Positions 34,901 to 43,021 of a DNA stretch of 64,000 bases are shown here, in pieces. Position 1 is the first letter of the stretch; every line of letters starts with the position of its first letter. Both the position numbers and the translations under genes were made by a program. The stretch is from Orientallactaga sibirica. Taxonomy: Eukaryota; Chordata; Mammalia; Rodentia; Dipodidae. The notes beneath the pieces are model-generated. The model searched no databases and was not told where the DNA came from. It saw only the letters and a program-made list of their open reading frames with translations. The DNA lies in assembly GCA_036365145.1 (NCBI GenBank), contig JAEOAD010002712.1, forward strand, positions 2,065,001-2,129,000. Reading direction: 5' to 3'.

Positions 34901-37434
34901 GCTGGGATTAAAGGCGTGCACCCCATGCCTGGCAGAGAGAGAGAATGGGCTGGGCAGGGCTTCTAGACTCTGCAGACAGACTCCAGATGCATGTGCCACT
35001 TTGTGCATCTGCCTCTACATTAGTACTGGGAAATTGAACTTGGATCATTAGGTTTTGTAGTCAAGTGCCTTTAATTGCTATGTGTCCAGCCCCAAGTCAG
35101 CTTTTGAGTCGTTTATTTTACTTTGCCTTTTTTTTTTTTTTTTTTTTTTTTGGTTTTTCGAGGTAGGGTCTCACTCTGGTCCAGGCTGACCTGGAATTAA
35201 CTATGTGTAGTCTCAGGGTGGCCTCGAACTCACGGCAATCCTCCTACCTCTGCCTCCCAAGTGCTGAGATCAAAGGCGTGCGCCACCACGCCTGGCCTTT
35301 ACCTTGCCTTTTATTTACTCACTAAAAATTTATTGATTTGGGGGCTGGGGAGATGGCTCATTGGTTAAAGCCTGACAGCCTGGGTTCAATTCCCCAAGTA
35401 CCTATGTAAAGCCAGATGTACAAAGTGGTGTATACGTCTGGGGTTCATTTGCAGTGGCAAGAGGCCCTGGTGTGTCCATTCTCTGTCCTCTCTCCTGTGA
35501 AAAAATAAATTGTAAAAACAAAAAAAAAAATTACTAGTTTTCCTGTGATAAGAGACAGAATAGGTTGTGGTCTTCAATACTTTAAAAAAATATATTTTAT
35601 TTTTATTTATTGTAGAGTGAAAGTGGCAGAGAGAGAGAGAGAATGGGGGCTGGAGAGATGGCTTAGCGGTTAAGGCGCCTGCCTGCTAAGCCTAAGAACC
35701 CGGTTCCAACTCCAGGTCCCACGTTTAGCCAGATGCAAAGTGACGTAAGGGCACAATGCCACACTTGACCACAAGGGGGCGCACACATCTGGATTTCGTT
35801 CACAGCACCTGAGAGACTGCTGGCACACCCATCTCTATCTGTCTCCCTCTCCCTCTCCGTCTGTCTCTCTCTGTGTCTCTCTCCAAAAATAAATAAAAAA
35901 TAAAAAAATTTAAAAATATACTGGAACTTTTTTCGTACTTAAAAATTATTTGCTTTCATATGTGTGCACATGTGCATGTCAGAGTCTCTTGCCACTACAA
36001 ACAAATGCCTGTCCAGGTTCACATGGTTTGGCTGGGGAGTTGAACCTGGGCCATCAACTGATGCTTGGCACACAAGTGCCTCTGACTGCTGAGCCATTTC
36101 TCTAGCTCTTCTGTAGCTCAGTTGTGTAAAGCCACTGCCTTCATGGTAAGTCCGTGCTCATGCTGCCAACAAGAGACAGCTTTGATGTATTGATCCTGAA
36201 TTGTTGAAGCTTTTGGGATTGGGAAAATCTGTAATATGGCCATGTGTTTTCAGAAGCAAAGTCAAATTATATATACTAACCAAAGGATTTAGAGTGGAGA
36301 AGAAATGTTAAATAATTGGAAGTCTAAAAATACTCAGAACACCTTTGGAAATTCTAGATGCAGGCACCCCTCTCCCTTTTCTTCTGATTCTTCTTCTTCT
36401 TTTTTTATTTTTTTGCACAATTGGCTTTTTGCCAATTCCTTCTGAAGTCTACCTTTATTAGTAACTCTTACTAAATCACCTCTGTAAAATGTGCTTTCCT
36501 GTTTTGAGTTTTACTGTGGCTCTGGAAGATGTCATGTTGCAGAAGTTCACTAGGTGGCAGGAGAATGCCATGAATCAGCACCCCTAAGTCTCTGGATCGC
36601 AGGAACATGTTATCTTCTACTTCCGTGAGGAATGAGTGGGATCAAGCTATACTAACTTACCCTCCAGTCACCTGATCAACTTCCCACATAACTGTGGGTG
36701 GATCTGCTTACTTTTCTGCAATTATAGGGTGGTTGGTGGATGAATTTATTAGCTGCTTGTCATTCTCATATTGCTAACATTTTTAAAATATGCTATTGAT
36801 ACTCTCTTTAAAAAATTACTTGTAAAATTGAAATAGAAAAATGTATGACAGATCAGTAACTTTTGAAACTGCTGTTTGAGAATAATTAGGTTTTAATGCA
36901 ACTAAACTTTAAATACTTTAAAAAATTTTTTTATTTATTTACTTATTTGAAAAAGGAGGGAAAGGGACAGAGGGAGGGAGAGGAAGGGAGAGAGGGAGAA
37001 TGGGCACTCCACAGCCTCCAGCCACTGCAAACAAACTCCAGATGCATGCGCAACCTTGTGCATCTGACTTACTTGGGTCCAGGGGAATTGAACCTTGGTC
37101 CTTTGGCTTTGCAGGCAAGTGCCTTAATCACTAAGCCATCTCTTCAGCCCCTTAAATAATACTTCATGTTAGTCTTCTGAAAAGTGTGAGTTCTGTTTCC
37201 TTGTTGCTTAGAAAAAAATACTTTGTATGGTTAATTTGACATGTTGATGCAGTTTCACTGAATATGTGCTTCTTTAATCTAGGAACTGAGGATGCTTTGG
37301 CCAGTGGCCTGAAACTTCTAGCTAGGTTGTCACTTCTTACAGAACAAGACCTATGGACCGTTAATGGACTTCCCAATGAAAACAACTCCTCAGACCACCT
37401 GCCTTTGTTGGCAAAGTTCAGACTGGAGCTCTGA
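13913..37434 (+). CDS. ANGEL2: ANGEL2, complete coding region in nine exons
   Basis: Coding exons: 13913-13971, 16860-17185, 24922-25178, 26996-27065, 28856-29277, 30293-30419, 30854-30911, 34477-34640, 37283-37434. They sum to 1635 nt (544 codons plus TGA), the length I recall for human ANGEL2, and every intron begins GT and ends AG. The protein has a basic, low-complexity N-terminal third and then an endonuclease/exonuclease/phosphatase (EEP, CCR4-like) fold. Visible metal and catalytic motifs are LQEVQEDHY (Glu220), NTHLLYNPRRGD (His310), GDFNSVPGSPLY (Asp351, Asn353), VDYIFYS (Asp479) and SSDHLPL (Asp532, His533). Known for the family: ANGEL2 removes 2',3'-cyclic phosphates from RNA ends and is linked to RNA repair, tRNA splicing and the unfolded protein response. 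No frameshift or missing catalytic residue is seen. The start codon has A at -3 and G at +4. Confidence 0.97.
14727..15808. mobile_element. SINE group in ANGEL2 intron 1
   Basis: Old B1 fragment (+) at 14727-14822; B1 (-) at 14977-15125; tRNA SINE (+) at 15232-15433; two B1 copies head-to-tail (+) at 15553-15660 and 15668-15808. Confidence 0.8.
16193..16754 (-). mobile_element. tRNA-type SINE and B1 in intron 1
   Basis: tRNA SINE at 16193-16404 and B1 at 16602-16754, both antisense to ANGEL2. The B1 ends 105 bp before exon 2. Confidence 0.85.
16860..17185 (+). CDS. ANGEL2: ANGEL2 coding exon 2
   Basis: The acceptor is TTTCTTTTAG|A and the donor is CAAG|GTAAAG. Encodes residues 21-128 and the first base of Gly129. 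The segment is rich in Ser, Arg, Trp and aromatic residues, starts YPMFPYPTRSLGRDW and ends in the acidic-to-basic stretch DSEGDEPSSKRRKLQ. The KRRK cluster could be a nuclear signal; that is inference. The same-frame ORF continues past the donor and stops at once, consistent with an exon end. Confidence 0.95.
17505..18388. mobile_element. SINE group at the start of intron 2
   Basis: tRNA SINE fragment (-) at 17505-17659; B1 (+) at 17722-17872; tRNA SINE fragment (-) at 17905-18071; truncated B1 (-) at 18073-18175; and a B4-like 3' fragment (-) at 18312-18388 with CCACTGAACTACATGGC. Confidence 0.78.
18438..18703 (+). mobile_element. Long-subfamily tRNA SINE
   Basis: Head GGGCTGGAGAGATGGCTTAG. 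Carries CCCACAAGGGGGG at 18564-18576. A-rich tail. Confidence 0.88.
19375..19621 (-). mobile_element. Long-subfamily tRNA SINE with target duplication
   Basis: Flanked by CTAGGTGGAGTTTT at 19363 and 19622. It contains CCCCCTTGTGGTCAAG and a small internal repeat of CTGGAGATTGGAACC. The unique 19636-21130 region after it has no gene. Confidence 0.9.
21135..21349 (-). mobile_element. tRNA-type SINE
   Basis: Antisense copy with an inserted variant segment (CCTCGTGTGCATGCATGAC). Ends CCATCTCTTCAGCCC. Confidence 0.8.
21416..22935 (-). mobile_element. Cluster of eight SINEs, all antisense
   Basis: B1 21416-21568; tRNA SINE 21579-21812; tRNA SINE 21827-22025; B1 22112-22256; B1 22262-22420; (GTT)n 22423-22456; B1-like 22458-22560; B4-like fragment 22590-22668; long tRNA SINE 22684-22935, which carries GCGCCCCCTTGTGG at 22797-22810. 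Confidence 0.82.
23150..23719 (-). mobile_element. Two tRNA-type SINEs
   Basis: Antisense copies at 23150-23352 (diverged) and 23500-23719 (ending CCATCTCTGCAGCCC). Confidence 0.78.
24236..24546 (-). mobile_element. Two B1 SINEs in tandem
   Basis: Antisense copies at 24236-24394 and 24395-24546; the second is more diverged. They lie about 375 bp before exon 3. Confidence 0.82.
24922..25178 (+). CDS. ANGEL2: ANGEL2 coding exon 3
   Basis: The acceptor is TTTTTACAG|G and the donor is GCAGAT|GTAAGT. Encodes residues 129-214, from TIKRNWEYLCS through the start of the EEP domain (FSVMSYNILSQDLL) to LKEIQHFDAD. The exon ends on a codon boundary. Confidence 0.96.
25570..26350. mobile_element. SINE group in intron 3
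   Basis: tRNA SINE (-) 25570-25783; B4-like 3' fragment (-) 25795-25872; B1 (+) 25900-26045; tRNA SINE (+) 26109-26350 whose 3' third (TCATTGTGGCTGGAGGCCCT) is present twice. Confidence 0.78.
26452..26906 (-). mobile_element. Two B1 SINEs before exon 4
   Basis: Antisense copies at 26452-26605 and 26742-26906; the second ends 89 bp before ANGEL2 exon 4. Confidence 0.85.
26996..27065 (+). CDS. ANGEL2: ANGEL2 coding exon 4
   Basis: A short 70-nt exon with acceptor TCTTCCAAG|GTACTT and donor TTGG|GTACAA. Encodes VLCLQEVQEDHYGTE onward (residues 215-237) plus one base of Gly238. It carries the Mg-binding Glu of the EEP fold (Glu220). An antisense B1 SINE ends 89 bp upstream. Confidence 0.95.
27427..28600 (+). 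mobile_element. Old B1-type fragments in intron 4
   Basis: B1 (+) at 27427-27570, weak antisense B1 remnants near 27830-27975 and 28360-28440, and an old B1-like copy (+) at 28446-28600. The unique sequence between them holds no further exon that I can see. Confidence 0.6.
28856..29277 (+). CDS. ANGEL2: ANGEL2 coding exon 5
   Basis: The largest coding exon (422 nt), with acceptor TTCTCATAG|GT and donor GGAAAG|GTAAGT. Encodes residues 238-378, including KMRTGRKPDGCAICF, DRDNVGLVLLLQPK, ANTHLLYNPRRGDIK (His310) and CGDFNSVPGSPLY (Asp351, Asn353). This is the core of the catalytic domain. Confidence 0.97.
29714..29901 (-). mobile_element. tRNA-type SINE in intron 5
   Basis: Antisense copy: poly(T), GAGAGAGACAG, CACCAGGGCCACCAGCC, ending GATCTCTCCAGCCC. 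A short (TA)n follows at about 30107-30120. Confidence 0.85.
30293..30419 (+). CDS. ANGEL2: ANGEL2 coding exon 6
   Basis: The acceptor is TTTTGTTTAG|GTATCT and the donor is AAGACAG|GTAAGT. Encodes residues 379-420 (VSGQEQSSRGQRILSIP to QQVPKVEKT) plus one base of Asp421. Confidence 0.95.
30854..30911 (+). CDS. ANGEL2: ANGEL2 coding exon 7
   Basis: A short 58-nt exon that is too small to show as its own ORF. The acceptor is CTCTTGCAG|AT and the donor is GAAAA|GTGAGT. Encodes GDVTQAQLEKMDVVDTAE with split codons at both ends (Asp421, Lys440). It matches a variable acidic linker in the human protein, so it diverges more than its neighbours. Phase 1 in and phase 2 out fit exons 6 and 8 exactly. 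Confidence 0.9.
30963..32110 (+). mobile_element. B4/RSINE-type elements in intron 7
   Basis: Copies at 30963-31152 and 31803-32110 (GGGAGATGGCTCAGGTGG, with a B1-like middle). A poly(T)/poly(C) stretch lies at about 31728-31780. Confidence 0.6.
32288..32911 (-). mobile_element. B1, B1-like and tRNA-type SINE fragments
   Basis: B1 32288-32470 with an internal (AGTCTC)n expansion at 32359-32390; a second, older B1-like copy at 32475-32595; a tRNA SINE fragment at 32800-32911. Confidence 0.75.
33437..34350 (+). mobile_element. Five + strand SINEs in intron 7
   Basis: B1 old 33437-33550; tRNA SINE 33557-33775; tRNA SINE 33832-34010; B1 old 34020-34172; B1 old 34232-34350. The last ends about 125 bp before exon 8. 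Confidence 0.75.
34477..34640 (+). CDS. ANGEL2: ANGEL2 coding exon 8
   Basis: The acceptor is TGCATCTAG|G and the donor is GGTCCAG|GTAAGG. Encodes residues 440-495, from LSSRLQHRLSLSSVYSHY to ITVDYIFYSAEKED. It includes the conserved Asp479 of the VDYIFYS motif. Confidence 0.96.
34705..35297 (-). mobile_element. SINE nest in intron 8
   Basis: A tRNA SINE fragment at 34705-34771; B1 34780-34937 abutting a tRNA SINE remnant 34938-35090; and B1 35125-35297, flanked by TTACTTTGCCTTTT and TTACCTTGCCTTTT. Confidence 0.78.
35341..36118. mobile_element. tRNA-type SINEs, one nested
   Basis: tRNA SINE (+) 35341-35530. An antisense tRNA SINE (35595-35645, resuming at about 35945-36118) is split by a + strand long-subfamily copy at 35646-35925, which carries CCACAAGGGGGCGC at 35769-35782. 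Confidence 0.78.
36920..37150 (-). mobile_element. tRNA-type SINE before the last ANGEL2 exon
   Basis: Antisense copy ending CTAAGCCATCTCTTCAGCCC. The unique 36119-36919 stretch before it has no exon. Confidence 0.85.
37283..37434 (+). CDS. ANGEL2: ANGEL2 last coding exon
   Basis: The acceptor is TTTAATCTAG|GA. Encodes residues 495-544 ending LLAKFRLEL, then TGA at 37432-37434. It carries the terminal catalytic pair Asp532-His533 in SSDHLPL. A tRNA-type SINE sits about 130 bp upstream in intron 8. Confidence 0.97.
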
Positions 37435-37610
37435 CTCTCTGCTCATGCACAGACTTTTCCTCCTAATTCTTGTTCTCTTCAGAGAATGTGGAGTTACCGT
37501 AAAGGTTTGCTTTTGCTCTGGGTTTTTGAAACATATCAGGAGAAACAAGTTTACAAGGTTTTTAAGAATGAAAAAATATTTGCCTGGCATTTAAGATCTA
37601 AATACTCTTT

Positions 37611-37843
37611 TTTAAAAATTATTTTTATTTTGAGAGAGAGAGGCACAGAAGGGAGAGAATGGGCATGCCAGTACTTTCAACCTGCTGCAAACGAACTCCA
37701 GACGTGTGTGCCCTCCTGTGGCACATGTGTGACATTGCATGTTTGTGTCACTGTGCATCTGGCTACATGGGACCTGGAGATTTGAACATAAGTTCTTAGG
37801 CTTTGCAGGCAAGTGCCTTAACTGCGAAGTCATCTCTCCAGCC
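37611..37843 (-). mobile_element. tRNA-type SINE in the ANGEL2 3'UTR (antisense)
   Basis: Antisense copy: TTTTGAGAGAGAGAGGC to CATCTCTCCAGCCCC, starting about 177 bp after the stop codon. Confidence 0.88.
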
Positions 37844-38270
37844 CCTAAATACTCTTATTGTAAAAGAGATGTAATTTCTATCCTAAATCTTGGTACAAAT
37901 GACAGTGTTTTGTAAGCAGAATGTGTTGTTTCTAGTCCTCCAGGAAAAGACTCTTGTGTTTGTAACAAGCTTTACAATGGGTCCCAAGTACCCGTCATAC
38001 CTGGAAACCACAAGATTTTGCCCTTTCAGGAAGCCTGATTTTGCTGGAGAACTCTGTATTTATTGGGTCCTACTTCCTTCATCTTAGAAATCACTGGGTG
38101 TTTGTGCAGAGGTGTCCAACCATTTTAATTTTTAAAGGGATTTTATAATGCTTTTAAATTGTGCAAGATGCACAATTCACCTTATTACCATCCTGAGCCA
38201 CATTGTATGCCTACGGTTTGTTTGGGAAATGAAGTTCACTCTGGTAATAGGGTAATAAAAGTTCCTTGGG

Positions 38271-38479
38271 GGCTGGAGAGATAGCTTAGTGGTTAAGGAG
38301 CTTGCCTGCAAAGCCTAAGGACCCGAGTTTGATTCCCCAGTACCAACATAAGGCTAGGTGCACAAAGTGGTGCATGCATCTCGAGCTCATTTGCAATGGC
38401 TGGAGGCCCTGGTACATCACTCCCTTTCTTCCCCTCCCTCCCCCACCCCGCTTGCAAATAAATAAATTAAAAAAGAAAG
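38271..38479 (+). mobile_element. tRNA-type SINE in the ANGEL2 3'UTR (sense)
   Basis: GGCTGGAGAGATAGCTTAG head and an A-rich tail. Flanked by AAAAGTTCCTTGGG (38257-38270) and AAAAGTTCCCTGGG (38480-38493), a 14-bp target duplication with one change. Confidence 0.92.
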
Positions 38480-39519
38480 AAAAGTTCCCTGGGCTAGAGA
38501 TGACATTTTATTTTGCTGAACCATTTCAGTAGAAATTTATTTTATTAGAAAAATTGTCTTTGGAAAAAGTGGCAGCTATAAGATTATTTTTATTATGCCT
38601 CCAAAGTATAAAAAGGTAATAAAATTGTAGTGGGGAGGTACCAACTTGAACGTGGAGCTCTCATACTCCGTAAGTAGTCAGTGTTTTGTTTTCTTGTACA
38701 GTGATGCACTAGCGAGGTGGTGCTTATACTTTTTAATGAAAGGTTATGAACAGGTCTAATAAATCCTGTGGTTTAAAACAAGTGGAAATTTCCTCTGCTT
38801 TTTAAGATAGTAGGATCAAAGAAGTACAGACATTTTTTACTAAGTAGTCATTTTGCACTGAATATAAATGTTTTTACAGTGGATTTTATTAATAGAATGT
38901 TTTATCTTAAATTGGAAAACAAGTCTTGAACTTTAAAATTTTGTAATAAATCATTTACTACAATTATTTTTAAATAAAGTAAACCAAATGAATGCCTCAA
39001 AAGAAGGGTGGGTGGGTTGTAACGATGTGTCTCGTGAAATTGCAATAAGCAAGTGCTTACAAGTGCGTCTCTCTTGTTTGGTTCATGTACAGTATTAACC
39101 TCACTTGAGGATGTCCTCTTTTCTGTAGTGCGTTGTGGACTACTCTGCCCTGGTTAGCAGAGTCCACACATTACAATGACTATCATCCCCTTTTAATACT
39201 GGGGAAAGAAAAATGTCTCTAGTAAATTAACAAATGACTTTATTATGAAAAGATAGTTGTTAGCAAACTAACATTCCTGAAACCTCTGAAGTTTTTTGAG
39301 TCCTGATTGGTATATTCTGAATTTAAGCACATACTTCACTGAAATTGCTATCTCTGTTAGCTTATCAAATGAAGTGTTATTTTGTGGCCCAGTATCCAAC
39401 AATGGGTAATCTGTTCACAGGTTTTAAAGTTCCAATAAAAACAACAACAACAAAAAAAAAACCCTTTTTTTAAAGAAAAAAATTTTAAGCCAGAAGAGTT
39501 TAGAATCTTGCAATTTCTT

Positions 39520-39709
39520 TTTTTTCTTTCTTTCTTTCTTTTTTTTTTTTTTTTTTTTTTTTTTTGGTTTTTCGAGGTAGGGTCTCACTTTAGCTCAGGC
39601 TGACCTGGAATTCACTATGTAGTCTCAGGGTGGCCTCGAACTCACAGCGATCCTCCTACCTCTGCCTCCCGAGTGCTGGGATTAAAGGTGTGCGCCACCA
39701 CGCCTGGCA
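39520..39709 (-). mobile_element. B1 in the ANGEL2-VASH2 gap
   Basis: Antisense B1 with a long (T/CTTT) tail; the only clear repeat between the two inferred gene ends. Confidence 0.88.
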
Positions 39710-40299
39710 TGCAATTTCTTTCTTGACAAGCGTAACTCAGTCCGGTCAATTGCAGTCAAAAATCTCTCATAGTCTAAAGTGAAAACTGTCTTAAGTTTTA
39801 AATACAAATGGGAATTTTAAAGTGATAAATTTCTAGTTTTAATGTCAAGATGATAGGCATGTTTGAAGTCTTGTCTTTGGGCTGGGGAGGTGGCTCAGCA
39901 TTTAAAGGTGCTTGCTTGAAGTCTTATCTTTTGGGATTTAGTAACTACCTGCTTTTAATCCTTTGCTTCCCAAGAAAAGAGTTATAAGGTGAGAAGTTCA
40001 AAGGTAAGGATAGCTGTTAAAGTCATTTGCACTTTGTACCTGACAAGTATATAATAAATAATATACTGGGACGTGTGTGTCTTGGGTTTTGTGGCAGGTG
40101 TACTAAGCTGCATGATCAGCCTGTCACCGTGTCATCTCCTTTTCAGCCTGTTACTTAGGGGGAAGTTAAGAGATAAGTTACTAAGACAGGCCAGTATAGA
40201 GATACATAAAATGTAAAGCCTGAAAATTCTCAAAGAGGTGAGAAAATGATCAATTAGTTCACTACACAAATAGAAGAGAAAATACCATTGCACATTCCT

Positions 40300-42948
40300 C
40301 CATTTCCAGAATGGTTTTATTAAAGTTCCATGCTGTGTATAAACATACAACTAAGTGATGAGAAAGACATTGAAACATGCATTTATCTGGCATTCTCTAA
40401 AATACCATTATACAAGTTTTTGTTTACTTAGAAAAATACCACTAAAACAATCACAGTTTTCCTGAAAGATTTAAAAAAATGTATTGGCCAGAACAAAGTC
40501 TAAGAGAATAAACAAGATTCTGAATTGTATGTCAAAAAAACTGTACAAAGTGTACATAAACTATAGCGTACGAAAGCCTTGGCATAGTAAGAATACTGAG
40601 TAAGGGCTCCAAAGTCCTGTTACCAGTAACTCCTAAAGTGTTTATGAAAGAACCGACTTAGAAAAAGGGACGTGCTCATGACTCAGTGTATAGAAAATAC
40701 TAAAGACTGCCTTTGAAATCCGTGTACTTGAAACAGCACAGCATGTCAGATCAGGACTCCTGTCACTCATTAAAACCTTGCATATGTACCATGGTGGCTT
40801 CAGCTTGCACTTTCTCTTGTATAGTAACAAAAACTAGATTCCAATCATTTCATAGTTGTATATTTTATCTTTTGATTAAAAAAAAGTAAATTTGGAGAGG
40901 TAAAACCTGTTGGGATTGTTTTGTTTTTGCCTCATTACTTAAGTTATTGCATTAGAATTTTATGTTTTAGAAGTCAACATATTCTATGGGCAATAAAATA
41001 CACTGACAACTAGGAACATTTTAAATGTTGCTTTGTAAATGAAAGTGTGGGAGAAATGACTGACTAATGGAATCATCAGCAGGTCAGGAACAGTTTTGCA
41101 CCACTGCCCTCTCCTCACATCTTGTAGGAAACATGGCTGTGCACTGTTTGAATTCTACCTTTTCTATGAGCTGGTCCTTAAGTAACTCTTGGAAGTGCAT
41201 TTCCAAATGCTGGTGTGGGGCAGCTCCCTTACTGTAATGCAGTTCGGAGGCATGAACAGGAAATGTGTGGCTGAGGCAGGGTTGTTTCACAGTGAGAATG
41301 AAGTGATTCTGGCTGCACCAAACATTGGTCTAAAGGCTGAGAATGGACTACTGTGTGAAGATACACTTTGAAGCTGGGCATTGAACCCAGGATCTCTCAG
41401 TGGCAACACCCTCAGCCCGGATAACTCACTCTGAACTTGACTGGTAATACCATCCTTGAAAGATACTAAGTTCAGAATTTTAAACTTACACCATGTTTTA
41501 TAGATGTATTCCTGCTGCTCCTTCCTTTTCCAGGGAAACATGCTTACCATTAATACTGACAGGGTGTAGGGAGCTCTTGTGCATGTAGCTGAAGAACAAA
41601 GACTCTGCTCCCCTTGCCTCCCCCAGAGGGTTTCTTGGTAAAGACAGTGAGCAGACTGGTCCTTAGATTTCCTGCCTTCCTGGAAGCCTTTCAGTCAGAG
41701 AATCCCGCAGAGAGGCACTGAGACTGAAGACACGGGGCCAGCTGACATGACTTAAACGTGTCCTTTGGTCTGTCTCGTAAGTCGCTAGGGTCAAATAGTA
41801 GGATTGCTTTTGATTTAGATCACGGCCAGCTCCAAGCCACACAGACTGAATCACAGTCCCGGGTAGAACACTTCTGGAAGACTTCTCCCCTAACAAGCAT
41901 CTGCTTCTCTAATGGCGGTGCTACCCAGTACTTCCTGAAAGCTAATGGAGCAGTACCTGAAAGCAGAGTACTGGAAAAGAATCACGTTGAGCCTGAACAT
42001 GAGACGACAGAACACACGGTTAAAACGGCGAGCCCTTCAGAGTCCAAGCCTGACTCAGTGTTTACAAATGACAGAATGTAAGCGGTTACCCACTTCTCCA
42101 CACTGGCGGATTCCCAATGCCTGCCTTCCCAGTGCCTGCCTGTCCGGCATGCTGCACGGGAGAAGCAAGTGTGTGACCTCTTGTGCTTTGTGCTGACCTT
42201 GCAAAGTTTAAATGCTAGTGACAGACATAGACTAGCCTGCTGTTGGTGTGTTTTGTTTTGAAAGAACACGCTTGCTGTCAGTGACTGCTTAAGAAAAGCG
42301 ACGCTGAGATACTAAAAATTGTATTCCCGTATTGCCAGAATTTCAATGCTGCTAAGTAAACACCTGCATGTAACACCTAAAATCTCATCACGTGCACCTG
42401 GAAAAAGCTCCAATTGTCGAGCTCCCCGTGGGAAATATTGGGGAAACAATACAAATAGAATATATAAAACAAACATTGTTAAGATTGCATATCTGATGTC
42501 AAAATGCTGAGGTAATAGTAACTGCTTAAAAAAACCCACCCATCTTTGTTTCTGTTATTGCTGAAAAAGACAGTAATACTGGTTGAGCCACCTTACTATA
42601 GCAAAAGAGGGAAAGGATGTCATGAACACTTACTACTGGGAAGGCGTAATGTCCAAAACAAGTAAAAGAAATGCGGTAAATGGAAAAAATACAAAACTAG
42701 TGTCAGTGTTGTTTCCCTTGAAATCTTGAGTGAGGGTGACAGTCCAGCCCCAGCGGGGTAGTAGCTGGTCCATGGTCGCCTCCCAGGGAGGTTTATAAAG
42801 CTCATTGTTCCCACCCCTCAGATTCCTTTTCCATGTGAATCCTGAAAAATAAACTCACAGGACCTTAACAGACAGCTGCAGTTCCTCCAGAAGGTGGGGT
42901 AAAGTGCGCGAGAGAAGCACCACGGAGCCGCGCGCCAGTGTGGCTTGG
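40300..42948 (-). other. VASH2: Probable VASH2 3'UTR
   Basis: About 2.6 kb of mostly unique sequence with no clear SINE follows the VASH2 stop on the - strand. An AATAAA on the - strand at 40321-40316 is followed by a GT-containing stretch (TTTGTGTAGTG). Freedom from SINEs here contrasts with the flanks and fits a long UTR. The end point is inferred. Confidence 0.5.
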
Positions 42949-43021
42949 CTAGATGCGGATTTGATAGCCCACTTCGTTCAGCGTGCTGAGATCTGCCGCC
43001 TTCTTTTCAGGCAGAGCCGGC
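42949..43021 (-). CDS. VASH2: VASH2 last coding exon
   Basis: On the - strand the acceptor is CTCCCTTAG|GCCGG. The first base completes Ser332, then PALPEKKAADLSTLNEVGYQ and IRI are followed by TAG. The C-terminus matches the family. One change (Val to Ala in EKKAAD) is seen against the human protein as I recall it. The exon is too short for an ORF search and was found by its C-terminal motif. Confidence 0.95.

Larger units (their letters stand above)
37435..39000 (+). other. ANGEL2: Probable ANGEL2 3'UTR
   Basis: The region after the stop contains AATAAA hexamers at 38254, 38618, 38758, 38945 and 38973. The last is followed about 30 bp later by a GT-rich stretch (GGGTGGGTGGGTTG from about 39006), which makes it the best cleavage site. 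Two tRNA-type SINEs in opposite orientation (37611-37843 and 38271-38479) lie inside. The end point is inferred. Confidence 0.6.
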
